Positions 24,101 to 35,572 of a stretch of DNA of 47,079 bases are shown here, piece by piece; position 1 is the stretch's first letter; every line of letters starts with the position of its first letter. Both the position numbers and the translations under genes were made by a program. Below the pieces are notes generated by a model. The model searched no databases, was not told where the DNA came from, and was given only the letters and a program-made list of their open reading frames with translations. Source of the DNA: Burkholderiales bacterium (lineage in GTDB: Bacteria > Pseudomonadota > Gammaproteobacteria > Burkholderiales > Burkholderiaceae_C); assembly GCA_003963005.1 (NCBI GenBank), contig RXJW01000224.1:1-47079 (forward strand), in the 5' to 3' direction.

Positions 24101-25423
24101 GTGGGTGCCAACGATGGCATGTTGCATGCCTTCAATGCTGACACTGGCGTTGAAATGTGGGCGTACGTGCCGCAGGCCGTGTTGCCCAACCTCTACAAGC
24201 TGGCCGACAAGCAGTACGCCAGTCAGCACCAATACTTTGTCGATGGCACGCCGGTCGTGCAGGATGTCTACGTGAACGGGACCTGGATCACCATGCTGGT
24301 GGCCGGCCTGGGGGCGGGCGGCAGCAGCTACGTTGCCCTGGACGTCACCGATCCGACCGCACCCAAGGCGCTCTGGGAGTTCACCCACAACAACCTGGGC
24401 CTGACGCTTGGCAAGCCGGAGATCGGCAAACTCACCAACGGCACCTGGGTGGTGATCTTCGGCTCGGGCTACAACAACGTCGCGAACGGTGACGGCGTTG
24501 GCCGGCTGTACGTGCTGAACGCATCGGACGGTTCCATCATCCGCACGATCTCGACCAACGTCGGCACCAAGGCGACGCCGTCCGGCCTCGCCCACATCCG
24601 CGCCTGGGTGGACAACAGCGAAGTCGACAACACCATCCAGCGTGTCTACGGTGGTGACAACGCGGGCAATCTCTGGCGCTTCGACGTCAACAACAATGTC
24701 GGCGCACCGGGTTACGACGCCCAGCGCATCGCGACCCTGAAGGACAAGACCGGCGCATCGCAGCCGATCACGTCTCGCCCCGAGCTGGGCCAGATCGGCA
24801 GCACCGTCATGGTGTACGTCGGCACGGGCCGCTACCTGGGCCAGACCGACCTGGTGGACGCCAGCCCGCAGAGCATCTACGGCATCAAGGACAACATGAA
24901 CACGGTGGACATCGGCAACCCGCGCCTGCCGGCCAACAGCTTTGTGGAGCAGACCCTCACGGTGGGCAACTGCCCGACGGGCTCCAGCGTTTGCGCCGCA
25001 GGCGAGTCGGTGCGCACCAATGGCACGCCAAACCCGGTCAACCTGGCCACCAACGGCGGCTGGTTCGTCGACCTGCCCCAGACCCGCGAGCGCGTGAACA
25101 CCGACCCGCAGCTCGCCCTGGGTACGCTGGTCGTGACGTCCAACGTCATCGAGCAAGGCAACGTGTGCAAGGTTGGCGGCAGCAGCTGGATCAACTTCCT
25201 CGACTACCGCACGGGCGCGCCCGCGAACGCGGCGAAGTCGGTGGCCAGCGTGTCGCTGGGCAATGCCATCGCCACACGGCCGGCCATCGTGAAGCTGCCG
25301 AATAACCGCGTCGTCAGCCTGACGCGGATGTCGAACGACTCCACGATCTCCAAGACCGTGCCGACCGATCCGGGCGCGGGCACGACCCGGCGCCTGTCCT
25401 GGCGAGACCTGCAGCAGCAGTGA
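21122..25423 (+). CDS. pilY1: Type IV pilus tip adhesin / assembly factor PilY1
   Basis: A 1433-residue secreted protein. A signal peptide ends near CTSAQ. The N-terminal region has a von Willebrand A-like start with a MIDAS-type DDSGS (D57-S61) in VLFVLDDSGSM. Residues about 330-455 form a Thr/Asn-rich insert containing RTVTITAPAGVN, possibly a separate beta domain. The C-terminal third is the PilY1 beta-propeller: VYVGANDGMLHAFNADTG, then VYGGDNAGNLWRFDVN. The loop around D1164, where many PilY1 proteins bind calcium, lacks most acidic ligands. The ATG at 21122 has GAGG upstream, 32 bp after pilX. It caps the minor-pilin complex and mediates adhesion or sensing in related species. Confidence 0.93.
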   Translation: MNFSFSRFPFRAALAGLLAVAAQCTSAQTTGLTDIYQSPLIVASPNTVKANVLFVLDDSGSMSFDFLPDHISGDGSPDPKLCRSSGATATNSGAFNNTCCINGDNNSACYQGASPFGIKRGQAPFHTATFNGVAYDPTVYYKPPIKADGSSWPSQTRTATTGWTLVKNDAYSLPANTVTVDLTTQFPDTEWCTDATLTDCLRNDNYVLPGTVNGKSYTTYNPTSATGSGWVATGAPDNATVAQRTFGPYYYSIVPAEYCTGPDLRNCQSTAGNGYTYAAPVRWCKTDADSRATTPGTAACQATRNNTFSFARFPTKFFTAGTAAAAEIPARVTFTITTNPSCNVSVTAVTVGGVNLLAAATTASNSRNTVGNLIAQQINARTAGLPANSSTAYTASTTNSGRTVTITAPAGVNTTATVSFTRTPTNCTLPLDNASPAFSGYTAAVTAVPGTFGGRFERVDIIPSRTTYPKAAGRIDCTTNAGSCTYDEEMTNFANWWTYYHTRMQSMKSSASAAFGAIGTDRRVGYMSINNNTGADFLNLNTFDATQKTYWFAKLFAARPGNSTPLRTALSDAGKLYAGKYNGKSFKGSTVVDPVQYSCQKNFTILSTDGFWNEAATPTQLDGSTAIGDQDGGFQPPMQDGNSTPNTLADVAAYYANTDLRTGATGSAACTSGSGTGADVCGNASSAAGTDEMQIMKTFTLGLGASGFMQFSPTYLTDTSGDFYAVLKGAAPDPSNGVCSWQTSGTCTWPIPVSNTLTAIDDLWHAAVNGGGTYFSASNPTSLYTGLTSAIQSLAAEVGAAAAATTSNPNVSAGDNQVFLSTFKTSEWSGDLKSQRLDVSTGLVNAGVDWSARDLLEANNSRTIYMYASGTSNKLKSFDWTSMSSTEQANFQLSYITTAGRALSQFCSVGPYCLSSSDQASAAGSNLVNFLRGDRTNEGPLTDATKYYRQRAYLLGDIVNSEAVYVGKSLLSYTDVDYDKLQAKAATRTRAVYVGANDGMLHAFNADTGVEMWAYVPQAVLPNLYKLADKQYASQHQYFVDGTPVVQDVYVNGTWITMLVAGLGAGGSSYVALDVTDPTAPKALWEFTHNNLGLTLGKPEIGKLTNGTWVVIFGSGYNNVANGDGVGRLYVLNASDGSIIRTISTNVGTKATPSGLAHIRAWVDNSEVDNTIQRVYGGDNAGNLWRFDVNNNVGAPGYDAQRIATLKDKTGASQPITSRPELGQIGSTVMVYVGTGRYLGQTDLVDASPQSIYGIKDNMNTVDIGNPRLPANSFVEQTLTVGNCPTGSSVCAAGESVRTNGTPNPVNLATNGGWFVDLPQTRERVNTDPQLALGTLVVTSNVIEQGNVCKVGGSSWINFLDYRTGAPANAAKSVASVSLGNAIATRPAIVKLPNNRVVSLTRMSNDSTISKTVPTDPGAGTTRRLSWRDLQQQ

Positions 25424-26106
25424 TGGCGGGCTGGGGCGTGCGGTGGCGCCAGCCGGCGCCAGTCTGCGTCGCCCTGGCGCTGGCGGCCCACGCGGCGGTG
25501 CTGGTGGGCCTGGCCCGGTCCAACGACCGCGGCGCCGGATCCGGCGCACACACGCCGGGCGCCGTGCAGGCGCGCTACCTGACCGAGCCGCCGCGCGCCC
25601 TCGAGGCGCCGGTTGACGCCCCGTCGGCCCAGCCGGCGCCTGCCGAAGCGCCGCCGTCCATGCCCCCCTCGCCAGCAACCGCTTCGCAAGCGCAGCCGCC
25701 AGCCGCTGCAGCGACGGTCACCGACAGCACGACACCACCCGTGTTCGCACCGAACGCCCCGCCGGCACTGGACCATCCCGATGCGCCCCTGCCCCCGGAC
25801 GGCGTTCGCCTGCGGGTCTTCGTCCAGGTGGACGCGAACGGCATGCCGGCGGATGTGGTGACGGGCGCGCCGCCCGGGGAGCCGGCGCCCGCGCCCGCCT
25901 TCCAGAAAGCGGCGGCGCGCGCGCTGCGCCAGGCGCAGTTCCAGCCGGGCAGCGACTCGACCTACTGCTTCCTGGTGCGGTTCGAGGCGGACACGCCCGC
26001 CCCGCAACTGGCCTGGCTGCCCAGCGCCGGGCGCGATGCCGCCCGGTGCCTGACGGCCCGGCAGCCCACGCCGCGCGACATCCCGTCGGCGGCCGTGGTG
26101 CCCTGA
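25423..26106 (+). CDS. TonB-like protein at the end of the pilY1 operon
   Basis: A 227-residue protein beginning at an ATG that shares a base with the pilY1 stop (TGATG). It has a basic N-terminus, one membrane segment (PVCVALALAAHAAVLVGLA), and a proline/alanine-rich spacer over about residues 50-105. Its C-terminal domain (VRLRVFVQVDANGMPADVV ... KAAARALRQAQFQPG) resembles the TonB C-terminal fold. A single-cysteine segment and a short tail follow. No exbB, exbD or TonB-dependent receptor is nearby, so classical energy transduction is unsupported. It may span the periplasm and contact pilus or PilY1 components, but that is inference from position. Confidence 0.7.
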   Translation: MAGWGVRWRQPAPVCVALALAAHAAVLVGLARSNDRGAGSGAHTPGAVQARYLTEPPRALEAPVDAPSAQPAPAEAPPSMPPSPATASQAQPPAAAATVTDSTTPPVFAPNAPPALDHPDAPLPPDGVRLRVFVQVDANGMPADVVTGAPPGEPAPAPAFQKAAARALRQAQFQPGSDSTYCFLVRFEADTPAPQLAWLPSAGRDAARCLTARQPTPRDIPSAAVVP

Positions 26107-26120
26107 GGGGCTGGCCTCAG
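26103..26120. terminator. Hairpin at the convergent TonB-like / gltD ends
   Basis: CTGAGG (26103-26108) pairs perfectly with CCTCAG (26115-26120) around a 6-nt loop. Both stop codons are in the arms. Only 10 bp separate the two genes, so this is the only candidate end structure. No T-tract. Confidence 0.35.
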
Positions 26121-27592
26121 CGGGGCAGGCTCGACGCGCCCATCAGGTACTCGTCGACGGCTCGCGCCGCCTGGCGGCCTTCCCGGATCGCCCACACCAC
26201 GAGGCTCTGGCCGCGGCGCATGTCGCCGGCGGCAAACACCTTGTCGACATTCGTCCGGTAGGCATTCGCGCCGTCGGTGGCCGCCTTGCCGTTGCCACGG
26301 GCGTCCTTGTCGATGCCGAAAGCCTCCAGGATGCTCGACACGGGCGACACGAAGCCCATCGCCAGGAAGGCGATGTCGGCCTTGAGCACCTGCTCGCTGC
26401 CCTCGACCTCGGTCATCTTGCCGCCCTGCCATTGCAGGCGCACGGTCTTCACGCCGGTGAGCTTGCCCTTCTCGCCGATGAACTCCTTCGTGGCGATGGC
26501 GAACTCGCGCTCGCAGCCTTCTTCGTGGCTGGACGAGGTGCGCAGCTTGATCGGCCAGTAGGGCCAGGTCAGCGGGCGGTCCTCGATCTCCGGCGGCTGG
26601 GGCAGCAGCTCGAACTGGGTCACGCTCTTGGCGCCGTGGCGGTTGCTGGTGCCGACGCAGTCGGAGCCGGTGTCGCCACCGCCAATGACGATGACGTGCT
26701 TGCCGGACGCCGTGATCTGGCCCTTGAGCTTGTCGCCCGCATTGACCTTGTTCTGCTGCGGCAGGAACTCCATCGCGAAATGCACGCCGGCCAGGTCGCG
26801 GCCCGGCACGGGCAGGTCACGCGACTGCTCGGCGCCACCGGCCAGCAGCACGGCATCGAACTGCGCCTTGAGCTCGTCGGCCGAGATGGTCTCCTTGGCC
26901 CAGTTCGTGACCTTGCTGCCCTCGGGCAGGCTGCCCACCAGCACGCCGGTGCGGAACTCGACGCCCTCGGCCTTCATCTGCTCGACGCGGCGGTCGATGT
27001 GGGACTTCTCCATCTTGAAGTCCGGGATGCCGTAGCGCAGCAGGCCGCCGACGCGGTCGTTCTTCTCGAACACCGTCACGCTGTGGCCCGCGCGGGCGAG
27101 TTGCTGCGCGGCCGCGAGGCCCGCCGGGCCGGAGCCGACGACAGCGACCGTCTTGCCCGTCTTGACCTTGGGGGGCTGTGGCTGCACCCAGCCTTCGGCC
27201 CAGGCGCGGTCGATGATGGCGTGTTCGATGGACTTGATGCCCACCGCGTCATCGTTGACGTTCAGCGTGCAGGCGGCCTCGCAGGGCGCGGGGCAGATGC
27301 GGCCGGTGAACTCGGGGAAGTTGTTCGTGCTGTGCAGCACCGTGATCGCATTCTTCCAGTCCTCCGGCCGGCCCTTGTAGACCAGGTCATTGAAGTCCGG
27401 AATGATGTTGTTCACCGGGCAGCCGTTGTTGCAGAACGGCGTGCCGCAGTCCATGCAGCGGGCGCCCTGCTGTTTCGCCTGCTCGACGTTCAGGCCGATG
27501 ACGAATTCCTTGTAGTTCTTGACCCGAGCCGGCACGGGCTCGTAGCCCTCTTCCAGACGCTCGTACTCCAGAAAGCCAGTCACTTTTCCCAC
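26117..27592 (-). CDS. gltD: Glutamate synthase (NADPH) small subunit
   Basis: A 491-residue flavin and iron-sulphur subunit that passes electrons from NADPH to GltB. The N-terminal cysteine clusters are CMDCGTPFCNNGCP and CPAPCEAACTLN. The FAD-binding GXGXXG is in VAVVGSGPAGLAAAQQLA and the NADPH-binding motif is HVIVIGGGDTGSDCVGTSNR. The C-terminal AGDMRRGQSLVVWAIREGR closes the FAD fold. The start is GTG at 27592 with GAGGAG upstream, 11 bp after gltB. It forms the GOGAT pair with gltB. Confidence 0.97.
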   Translation of the reverse strand: MGKVTGFLEYERLEEGYEPVPARVKNYKEFVIGLNVEQAKQQGARCMDCGTPFCNNGCPVNNIIPDFNDLVYKGRPEDWKNAITVLHSTNNFPEFTGRICPAPCEAACTLNVNDDAVGIKSIEHAIIDRAWAEGWVQPQPPKVKTGKTVAVVGSGPAGLAAAQQLARAGHSVTVFEKNDRVGGLLRYGIPDFKMEKSHIDRRVEQMKAEGVEFRTGVLVGSLPEGSKVTNWAKETISADELKAQFDAVLLAGGAEQSRDLPVPGRDLAGVHFAMEFLPQQNKVNAGDKLKGQITASGKHVIVIGGGDTGSDCVGTSNRHGAKSVTQFELLPQPPEIEDRPLTWPYWPIKLRTSSSHEEGCEREFAIATKEFIGEKGKLTGVKTVRLQWQGGKMTEVEGSEQVLKADIAFLAMGFVSPVSSILEAFGIDKDARGNGKAATDGANAYRTNVDKVFAAGDMRRGQSLVVWAIREGRQAARAVDEYLMGASSLPR

Positions 27593-27603
27593 GGCTTTTC
27601 TCC

Positions 27604-32361
<4,758 letters not shown>

Positions 32362-32426
32362 GGCGCCCTCCTGATACGTAACAGGGCAGAAGCGTACTGC
32401 ACCGCAGCAATTGCGGCAACTTCATT
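32362..32426 (-). promoter_or_regulatory. gltB upstream region between start codon and RAYT element
   Basis: Only 65 bp lie between the gltB ATG and the first terminal repeat of the element. A weak TTGCCG - 17 bp - TACGCT match reads toward gltB. A near-palindrome, GCAGCAATTGCGGC, sits at 32404-32417. Any operator further upstream would have been displaced by the element, so gltB expression may rely on this short stretch, on the element's own AT-rich end, or on read-through from dgt. Confidence 0.35.
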
Positions 32427-32443
32427 AAAATGGGGTCAGAGTC
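32427..32443 (+). repeat. Left outer terminal repeat of the RAYT element
   Basis: AAAATGGGGTCAGAGTC. It is repeated at 32477-32492 in the same orientation and at 33243-33259 inverted. An ATTTAAAT (32445-32452) directly follows it. Confidence 0.75.
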
Positions 32444-32455
32444 GATTTAAATCGG

Positions 32456-32471
32456 ACAAGTCAAGTCTTGT
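32456..32471. repeat. Small hairpin between the two left repeats
   Basis: ACAAG and CTTGT flank TCAAGT, a 5-bp stem with a 6-nt loop. It is bracketed by ATTTAAAT at 32445-32452 and 32473-32480. This repeat-hairpin-repeat layout resembles the REP-type substrates recognised by RAYT proteins. Confidence 0.45.
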
Positions 32472-32474
32472 TAT

Positions 32475-33197
32475 TTAAATGGGGCCAGAGTCAGCTGGCG
32501 TCGCCGTGAGCATCAGTTTGCGGGGCCTTCCACGCGGGCGCCGCACCACGACGCGCTCATGCTCGCCTGCCAGCGGCTTGAGAAAGGCCTCGCTCGCCAC
32601 CGGTCGTCCGCGCAGGACAGCCTCGGTGAACAACAACTGCTCCTTCGGCGCCACACCCTGGTCGATGAACTCGCGATAGGCATGTTCCCGCTCGAAGGGT
32701 GTGTTGCCCATCGACCAATACAGCGGATGCTCCGAAATGAGCCCCTGTCGGGCCAGGCCCAGGTGGTGCGCCGCACTCGACCACGTCCACTCCTCGGGCC
32801 GCTGGCACAAGCCGGCGCGCACAGGGTTGAGCTCGATATAGCGCATGCAGGCCATCAGATGCCGCTCGCCCTCGATCAGCCCAGCCCGGAAGCGCCCTTC
32901 CCAGAGCGTGCCACTGCGCTGGTGGCGGGCGTTGAACCACCCAACATAGCGCCGCCCGAGCGCCTGCATCATGCGGCTGAGGGCATCGGCAGTCGGCGGC
33001 GTGACGAGCAGATGGAAGTGGTTGTCCATCAGCACATAGGCGTGCAGGCTGACGCCATATTGCGCGGCCGCGTCGCCGAGGGTGTTCAGCAGATGCTGGC
33101 GGTCGAGGTCGCTGAAGAAGATGGCCTGGCGGTTGTTGCCGCGCAGGATGACGTGGTGCGGCTGGCCAGGGAGGATGAGGCGAGGCAAGCGAGCCAT
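32475..33197 (-). CDS. REP-associated tyrosine transposase (RAYT, Y1/IS200-like)
   Basis: A 240-residue single-domain HUH transposase. It opens MARLPRLILPGQPHHVILRGNN, typical of the family. The metal-binding HUH motif is H60-F-H62 in YVLMDNHFHLLVTPP. The likely nucleophile is Y120 in MRYIELNPVRAGL. A basic C-terminal tail (VVVRRPRGRPRKL) probably contacts DNA. The last residues, DSGPI, are encoded by the element's terminal repeat. The frame is intact, so the protein could be active. RAYTs process REP-like hairpins and are usually single-copy and vertically kept, unlike classical insertion sequences. Confidence 0.9.
   Translation of the reverse strand: MARLPRLILPGQPHHVILRGNNRQAIFFSDLDRQHLLNTLGDAAAQYGVSLHAYVLMDNHFHLLVTPPTADALSRMMQALGRRYVGWFNARHQRSGTLWEGRFRAGLIEGERHLMACMRYIELNPVRAGLCQRPEEWTWSSAAHHLGLARQGLISEHPLYWSMGNTPFEREHAYREFIDQGVAPKEQLLFTEAVLRGRPVASEAFLKPLAGEHERVVVRRPRGRPRKLMLTATPADSGPI
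32477..32492 (+). repeat. Left inner repeat, overlapping the RAYT stop codon
   Basis: AAATGGGGCCAGAGTC, one substitution from the outer copy. On the minus strand it encodes the last codons DSGPI and supplies part of the TAA stop of the transposase gene (32477-32475). Confidence 0.7.
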
Positions 33198-33242
33198 GCG
33201 GACAACCCTTTCGGGCGCAGTGAGGACGGCGCCAGAATAAAC

Positions 33243-33259
33243 GACTCCGACCCCATTTT
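33243..33259 (-). repeat. Right terminal repeat of the RAYT element
   Basis: GACTCCGACCCCATTTT, inverted copy of the left outer repeat with one mismatch. It lies 46 bp upstream of the transposase start and 9 bp from the dgt stop. Confidence 0.75.
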
Positions 33260-33268
33260 CATGGGCCC

Positions 33269-34408
33269 TCAGAAGAGGGTCTGTCCGGTCAGGCGGGTGT
33301 GTTCCTTGAGGGCGAAGCGGTCGGTCATGCCGGCGATGTAGTCGGCGCAGGCGCGCTCGCGGTCGGGGCGGGCGGCGAAGTCGGCGGGGAGTTGGCTGCC
33401 ATCACCGACGTACGCCGCGAAGAGGTCGCGGAGAACCTGCTCGGCGCGCGCACGGGTGGCCTGTACCTGGGGATGGCGGTAGAGGTTGGCGAACAGGAAT
33501 CGCTTGAGGGCCGTGCTCTGCGCACGCATCTCCAGGCTGAAGCGCAGCAAGGGTTTTTCGGCGCGGCGCACGGCGTCGGGGCTGTCCGGTGCCGCCTCCT
33601 CCAATGCCGCACGTGTCGCGTCGATGATGTCGTAGACCTGGGCCGACAGCATGCGGCGGATGGTCTCGAACAGCAAGCGCCGGCCCTGCAGCTGCGGATG
33701 CGCCGCGAGCGCCGCTCGCCAGTGTTCTCGGACCAGTGCCACGTCGAGCAACTGCTCCAGCTCGATCAGGCCCGACCGCACGCCGTCGTCCACGTCGTGG
33801 GCGTTGTAGGCGACCTCATCGGCGAGGTTGCACAGCTGCGCCTCTAGGCTCGGCTGCCCGCCGTGCAGAAAGCGGCGGGCAATGCCATCGGGTTCGGCGG
33901 CTTCGATGAGCTCGGCGTTGCGGCGCGAGCAGTGCTTCAGGATGCCCTCGCGCGTCTCGAAGCACAGGTTCAGGCCGTCAAACGCCGGGTAGCGCTGCTC
34001 CAGATGGTCCACCACGCGCAGGGATTGCAGGTTGTGCTCGAACCCGCCATGACCCTGCATGCAGGTGTCCAGCACGTCCTGGCCGGCGTGGCCGAAGGGC
34101 GTGTGACCGAGATCGTGGGCCAGGGCGATCGCCTCGACCAGGTCTTCATCCAGGCCCAGGCTGCGCGCCATCGAGCGACCGAGCTGGGCCACTTCCAGCG
34201 AGTGGGTCAGCCGCGTGCGGAACAGGTCGCCTTCATGGTTCAGGAACACCTGGGTCTTGTAGACCAGGCGCCGGAAGGCCGTGCTGTGGATGATCCGGTC
34301 GCGATCCCGCTGGTACTCGCTGCGCGTCGGCGCTGCGGGCTCCGGCAAGCGCCGTCCGCGGCTGCGCGACGGATCCGCAGCGTAGGCGGGGCGCGCCGGG
34401 CCGGTCAT
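33269..34408 (-). CDS. dgt: Deoxyguanosinetriphosphate triphosphohydrolase-like protein
   Basis: An HD-domain dNTPase that converts dGTP or other dNTPs to the nucleoside and triphosphate. The 379-residue product has FRTRLTHSLEVAQLGRS with the first metal His, then the HD pair in LAHDLGHTPFGHAG. YRHPQVQATRAR follows near the C-terminus. The length fits the short Dgt-like class rather than E. coli Dgt (about 505). The ATG shares one base with the aroB stop (TGATG), the conserved aroK-aroB-dgt arrangement. A longer frame extending to 35320 is inside aroB and rejected. Confidence 0.92.
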   Translation of the reverse strand: MTGPARPAYAADPSRSRGRRLPEPAAPTRSEYQRDRDRIIHSTAFRRLVYKTQVFLNHEGDLFRTRLTHSLEVAQLGRSMARSLGLDEDLVEAIALAHDLGHTPFGHAGQDVLDTCMQGHGGFEHNLQSLRVVDHLEQRYPAFDGLNLCFETREGILKHCSRRNAELIEAAEPDGIARRFLHGGQPSLEAQLCNLADEVAYNAHDVDDGVRSGLIELEQLLDVALVREHWRAALAAHPQLQGRRLLFETIRRMLSAQVYDIIDATRAALEEAAPDSPDAVRRAEKPLLRFSLEMRAQSTALKRFLFANLYRHPQVQATRARAEQVLRDLFAAYVGDGSQLPADFAARPDRERACADYIAGMTDRFALKEHTRLTGQTLF

Positions 34409-35502
34409 CAAGCGGCCCCGTGCGCTGCCAGCGTTTCCGCGACGACGGCATCCGGCACGGCATGCAGCCCCGCTCGCCCGAGCGCCTCGATGAGCACGAA
34501 GCGCAGTGCGCCGGATTCGGTCTTCTTGTCCACCCGCATCAGCTGCAGATAGCGCTCCGCCCCGAGCTTTGGCGGCATGACGGGCAAGCCGGCGCGCTGG
34601 ACGAGCACCCGCACGCGTTCCACGAACGCGGCGGGCATCAGGCCCAGGCGGTGGGACAGATCCGCGGCCAGCACCATCCCGCAACCCACGGCCTCGCCGT
34701 GCAGCCAGGCGCCGTACCCCAGCCCGGCTTCGATCGCATGGCCGATGGTGTGGCCGAAGTTCAGGATCGCGCGCAGTCCCTGCTCGCGTTCGTCCTGGCC
34801 CACCACGTCGGCCTTGATTTCGCAGCTGCGTCGGATGGCGTAGCCGAGCACGACCTTGTCGCGGGCGAGCAGCGCTTCGAGGTTGTCTTCGATCCAGCAG
34901 AGGAAGCCCGCGTCGGCGATCGGCCCGTACTTGATCACTTCGGCAAGCCCCGCGCGCAGCTCCCGGTCGGGCAGCGTGTCCAGCGTGTCGAGGTCGGCGA
35001 TGACCCGCACCGGCTGGTAGAACGCGCCGATCATGTTCTTGCCGAGCGGGTGGTTGATGGCTGTCTTGCCGCCCACCGAGGAGTCCACCTGCGCGAGCAG
35101 TGTGGTCGGCACCTGCACGAAGGGTACGCCCCGCATGTAGATCGCCGCGGCGAAGCCCGTCATGTCGCCGATGACGCCGCCCCCCAGCGCAAAGAGCACC
35201 GTCTTGCGGTCGAGGGCCTGCGCCAGCAGGTGATCGCAAATACGGTTGAGGCTCGTCCAGTCCTTGTGCTGTTCGCCATCGGGCAGCGTGACGACGTCGA
35301 CCCTTGCATACACGGCGCAAAGCCGTGCGCGCAGCCGCTCGGCATACAGCGGTGCCACGGTGTCGTTGGTCACGATCACTGCGGCGGCTGCCTTGGGCAG
35401 TCCGGCCCAGCTGGCCGCGTCATCGAGCAGGCCGGGCCCGATGTGGATCTCGTAGCTGCGGTCGTCAGGGAGCGGGATGCGGACGGTGTCGGAGAAGGCC
35501 AT
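34408..35502 (-). CDS. aroB: 3-dehydroquinate synthase
   Basis: Second step of the shikimate pathway, cyclising DAHP with NAD+ and a divalent metal. The 364-residue product shows LPDGEQHKDW, GGGVIGDMTGFAAAIYMRGV, the metal/substrate region NHPLGKNMIGAFYQP, and the zinc-binding FGHTIGHAIE. The ATG at 35502 (MAFSDTVRIPL) fits the family; an upstream GTG at 35553 adds 17 unrelated residues. Coupled to dgt downstream and 70 bp after aroK. Confidence 0.96.
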   Translation of the reverse strand: MAFSDTVRIPLPDDRSYEIHIGPGLLDDAASWAGLPKAAAAVIVTNDTVAPLYAERLRARLCAVYARVDVVTLPDGEQHKDWTSLNRICDHLLAQALDRKTVLFALGGGVIGDMTGFAAAIYMRGVPFVQVPTTLLAQVDSSVGGKTAINHPLGKNMIGAFYQPVRVIADLDTLDTLPDRELRAGLAEVIKYGPIADAGFLCWIEDNLEALLARDKVVLGYAIRRSCEIKADVVGQDEREQGLRAILNFGHTIGHAIEAGLGYGAWLHGEAVGCGMVLAADLSHRLGLMPAAFVERVRVLVQRAGLPVMPPKLGAERYLQLMRVDKKTESGALRFVLIEALGRAGLHAVPDAVVAETLAAHGAA

Positions 35503-35572
35503 GCGCCCGAGTGTAAAAGGCGGCTCGGGCGGCGGCCCTCCGCGTCCGGTCAAGCGCGGATTGCAGGTGCGG

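Larger units (their letters stand above)
32427..33259 (-). mobile_element. RAYT (REP-associated tyrosine transposase) element, 833 bp
   Basis: One transposase gene is bounded by matching ends. AAAATGGGGTCAGAGTC at 32427-32443 and GACTCCGACCCCATTTT at 33243-33259 are inverted copies, 16 of 17 identical. A second, inner copy lies at 32477-32492. The element lies between gltB and dgt with 9 bp between its right end and the dgt stop. No target-site duplication is obvious, as expected for single-strand Y1 transposition. Confidence 0.75.
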
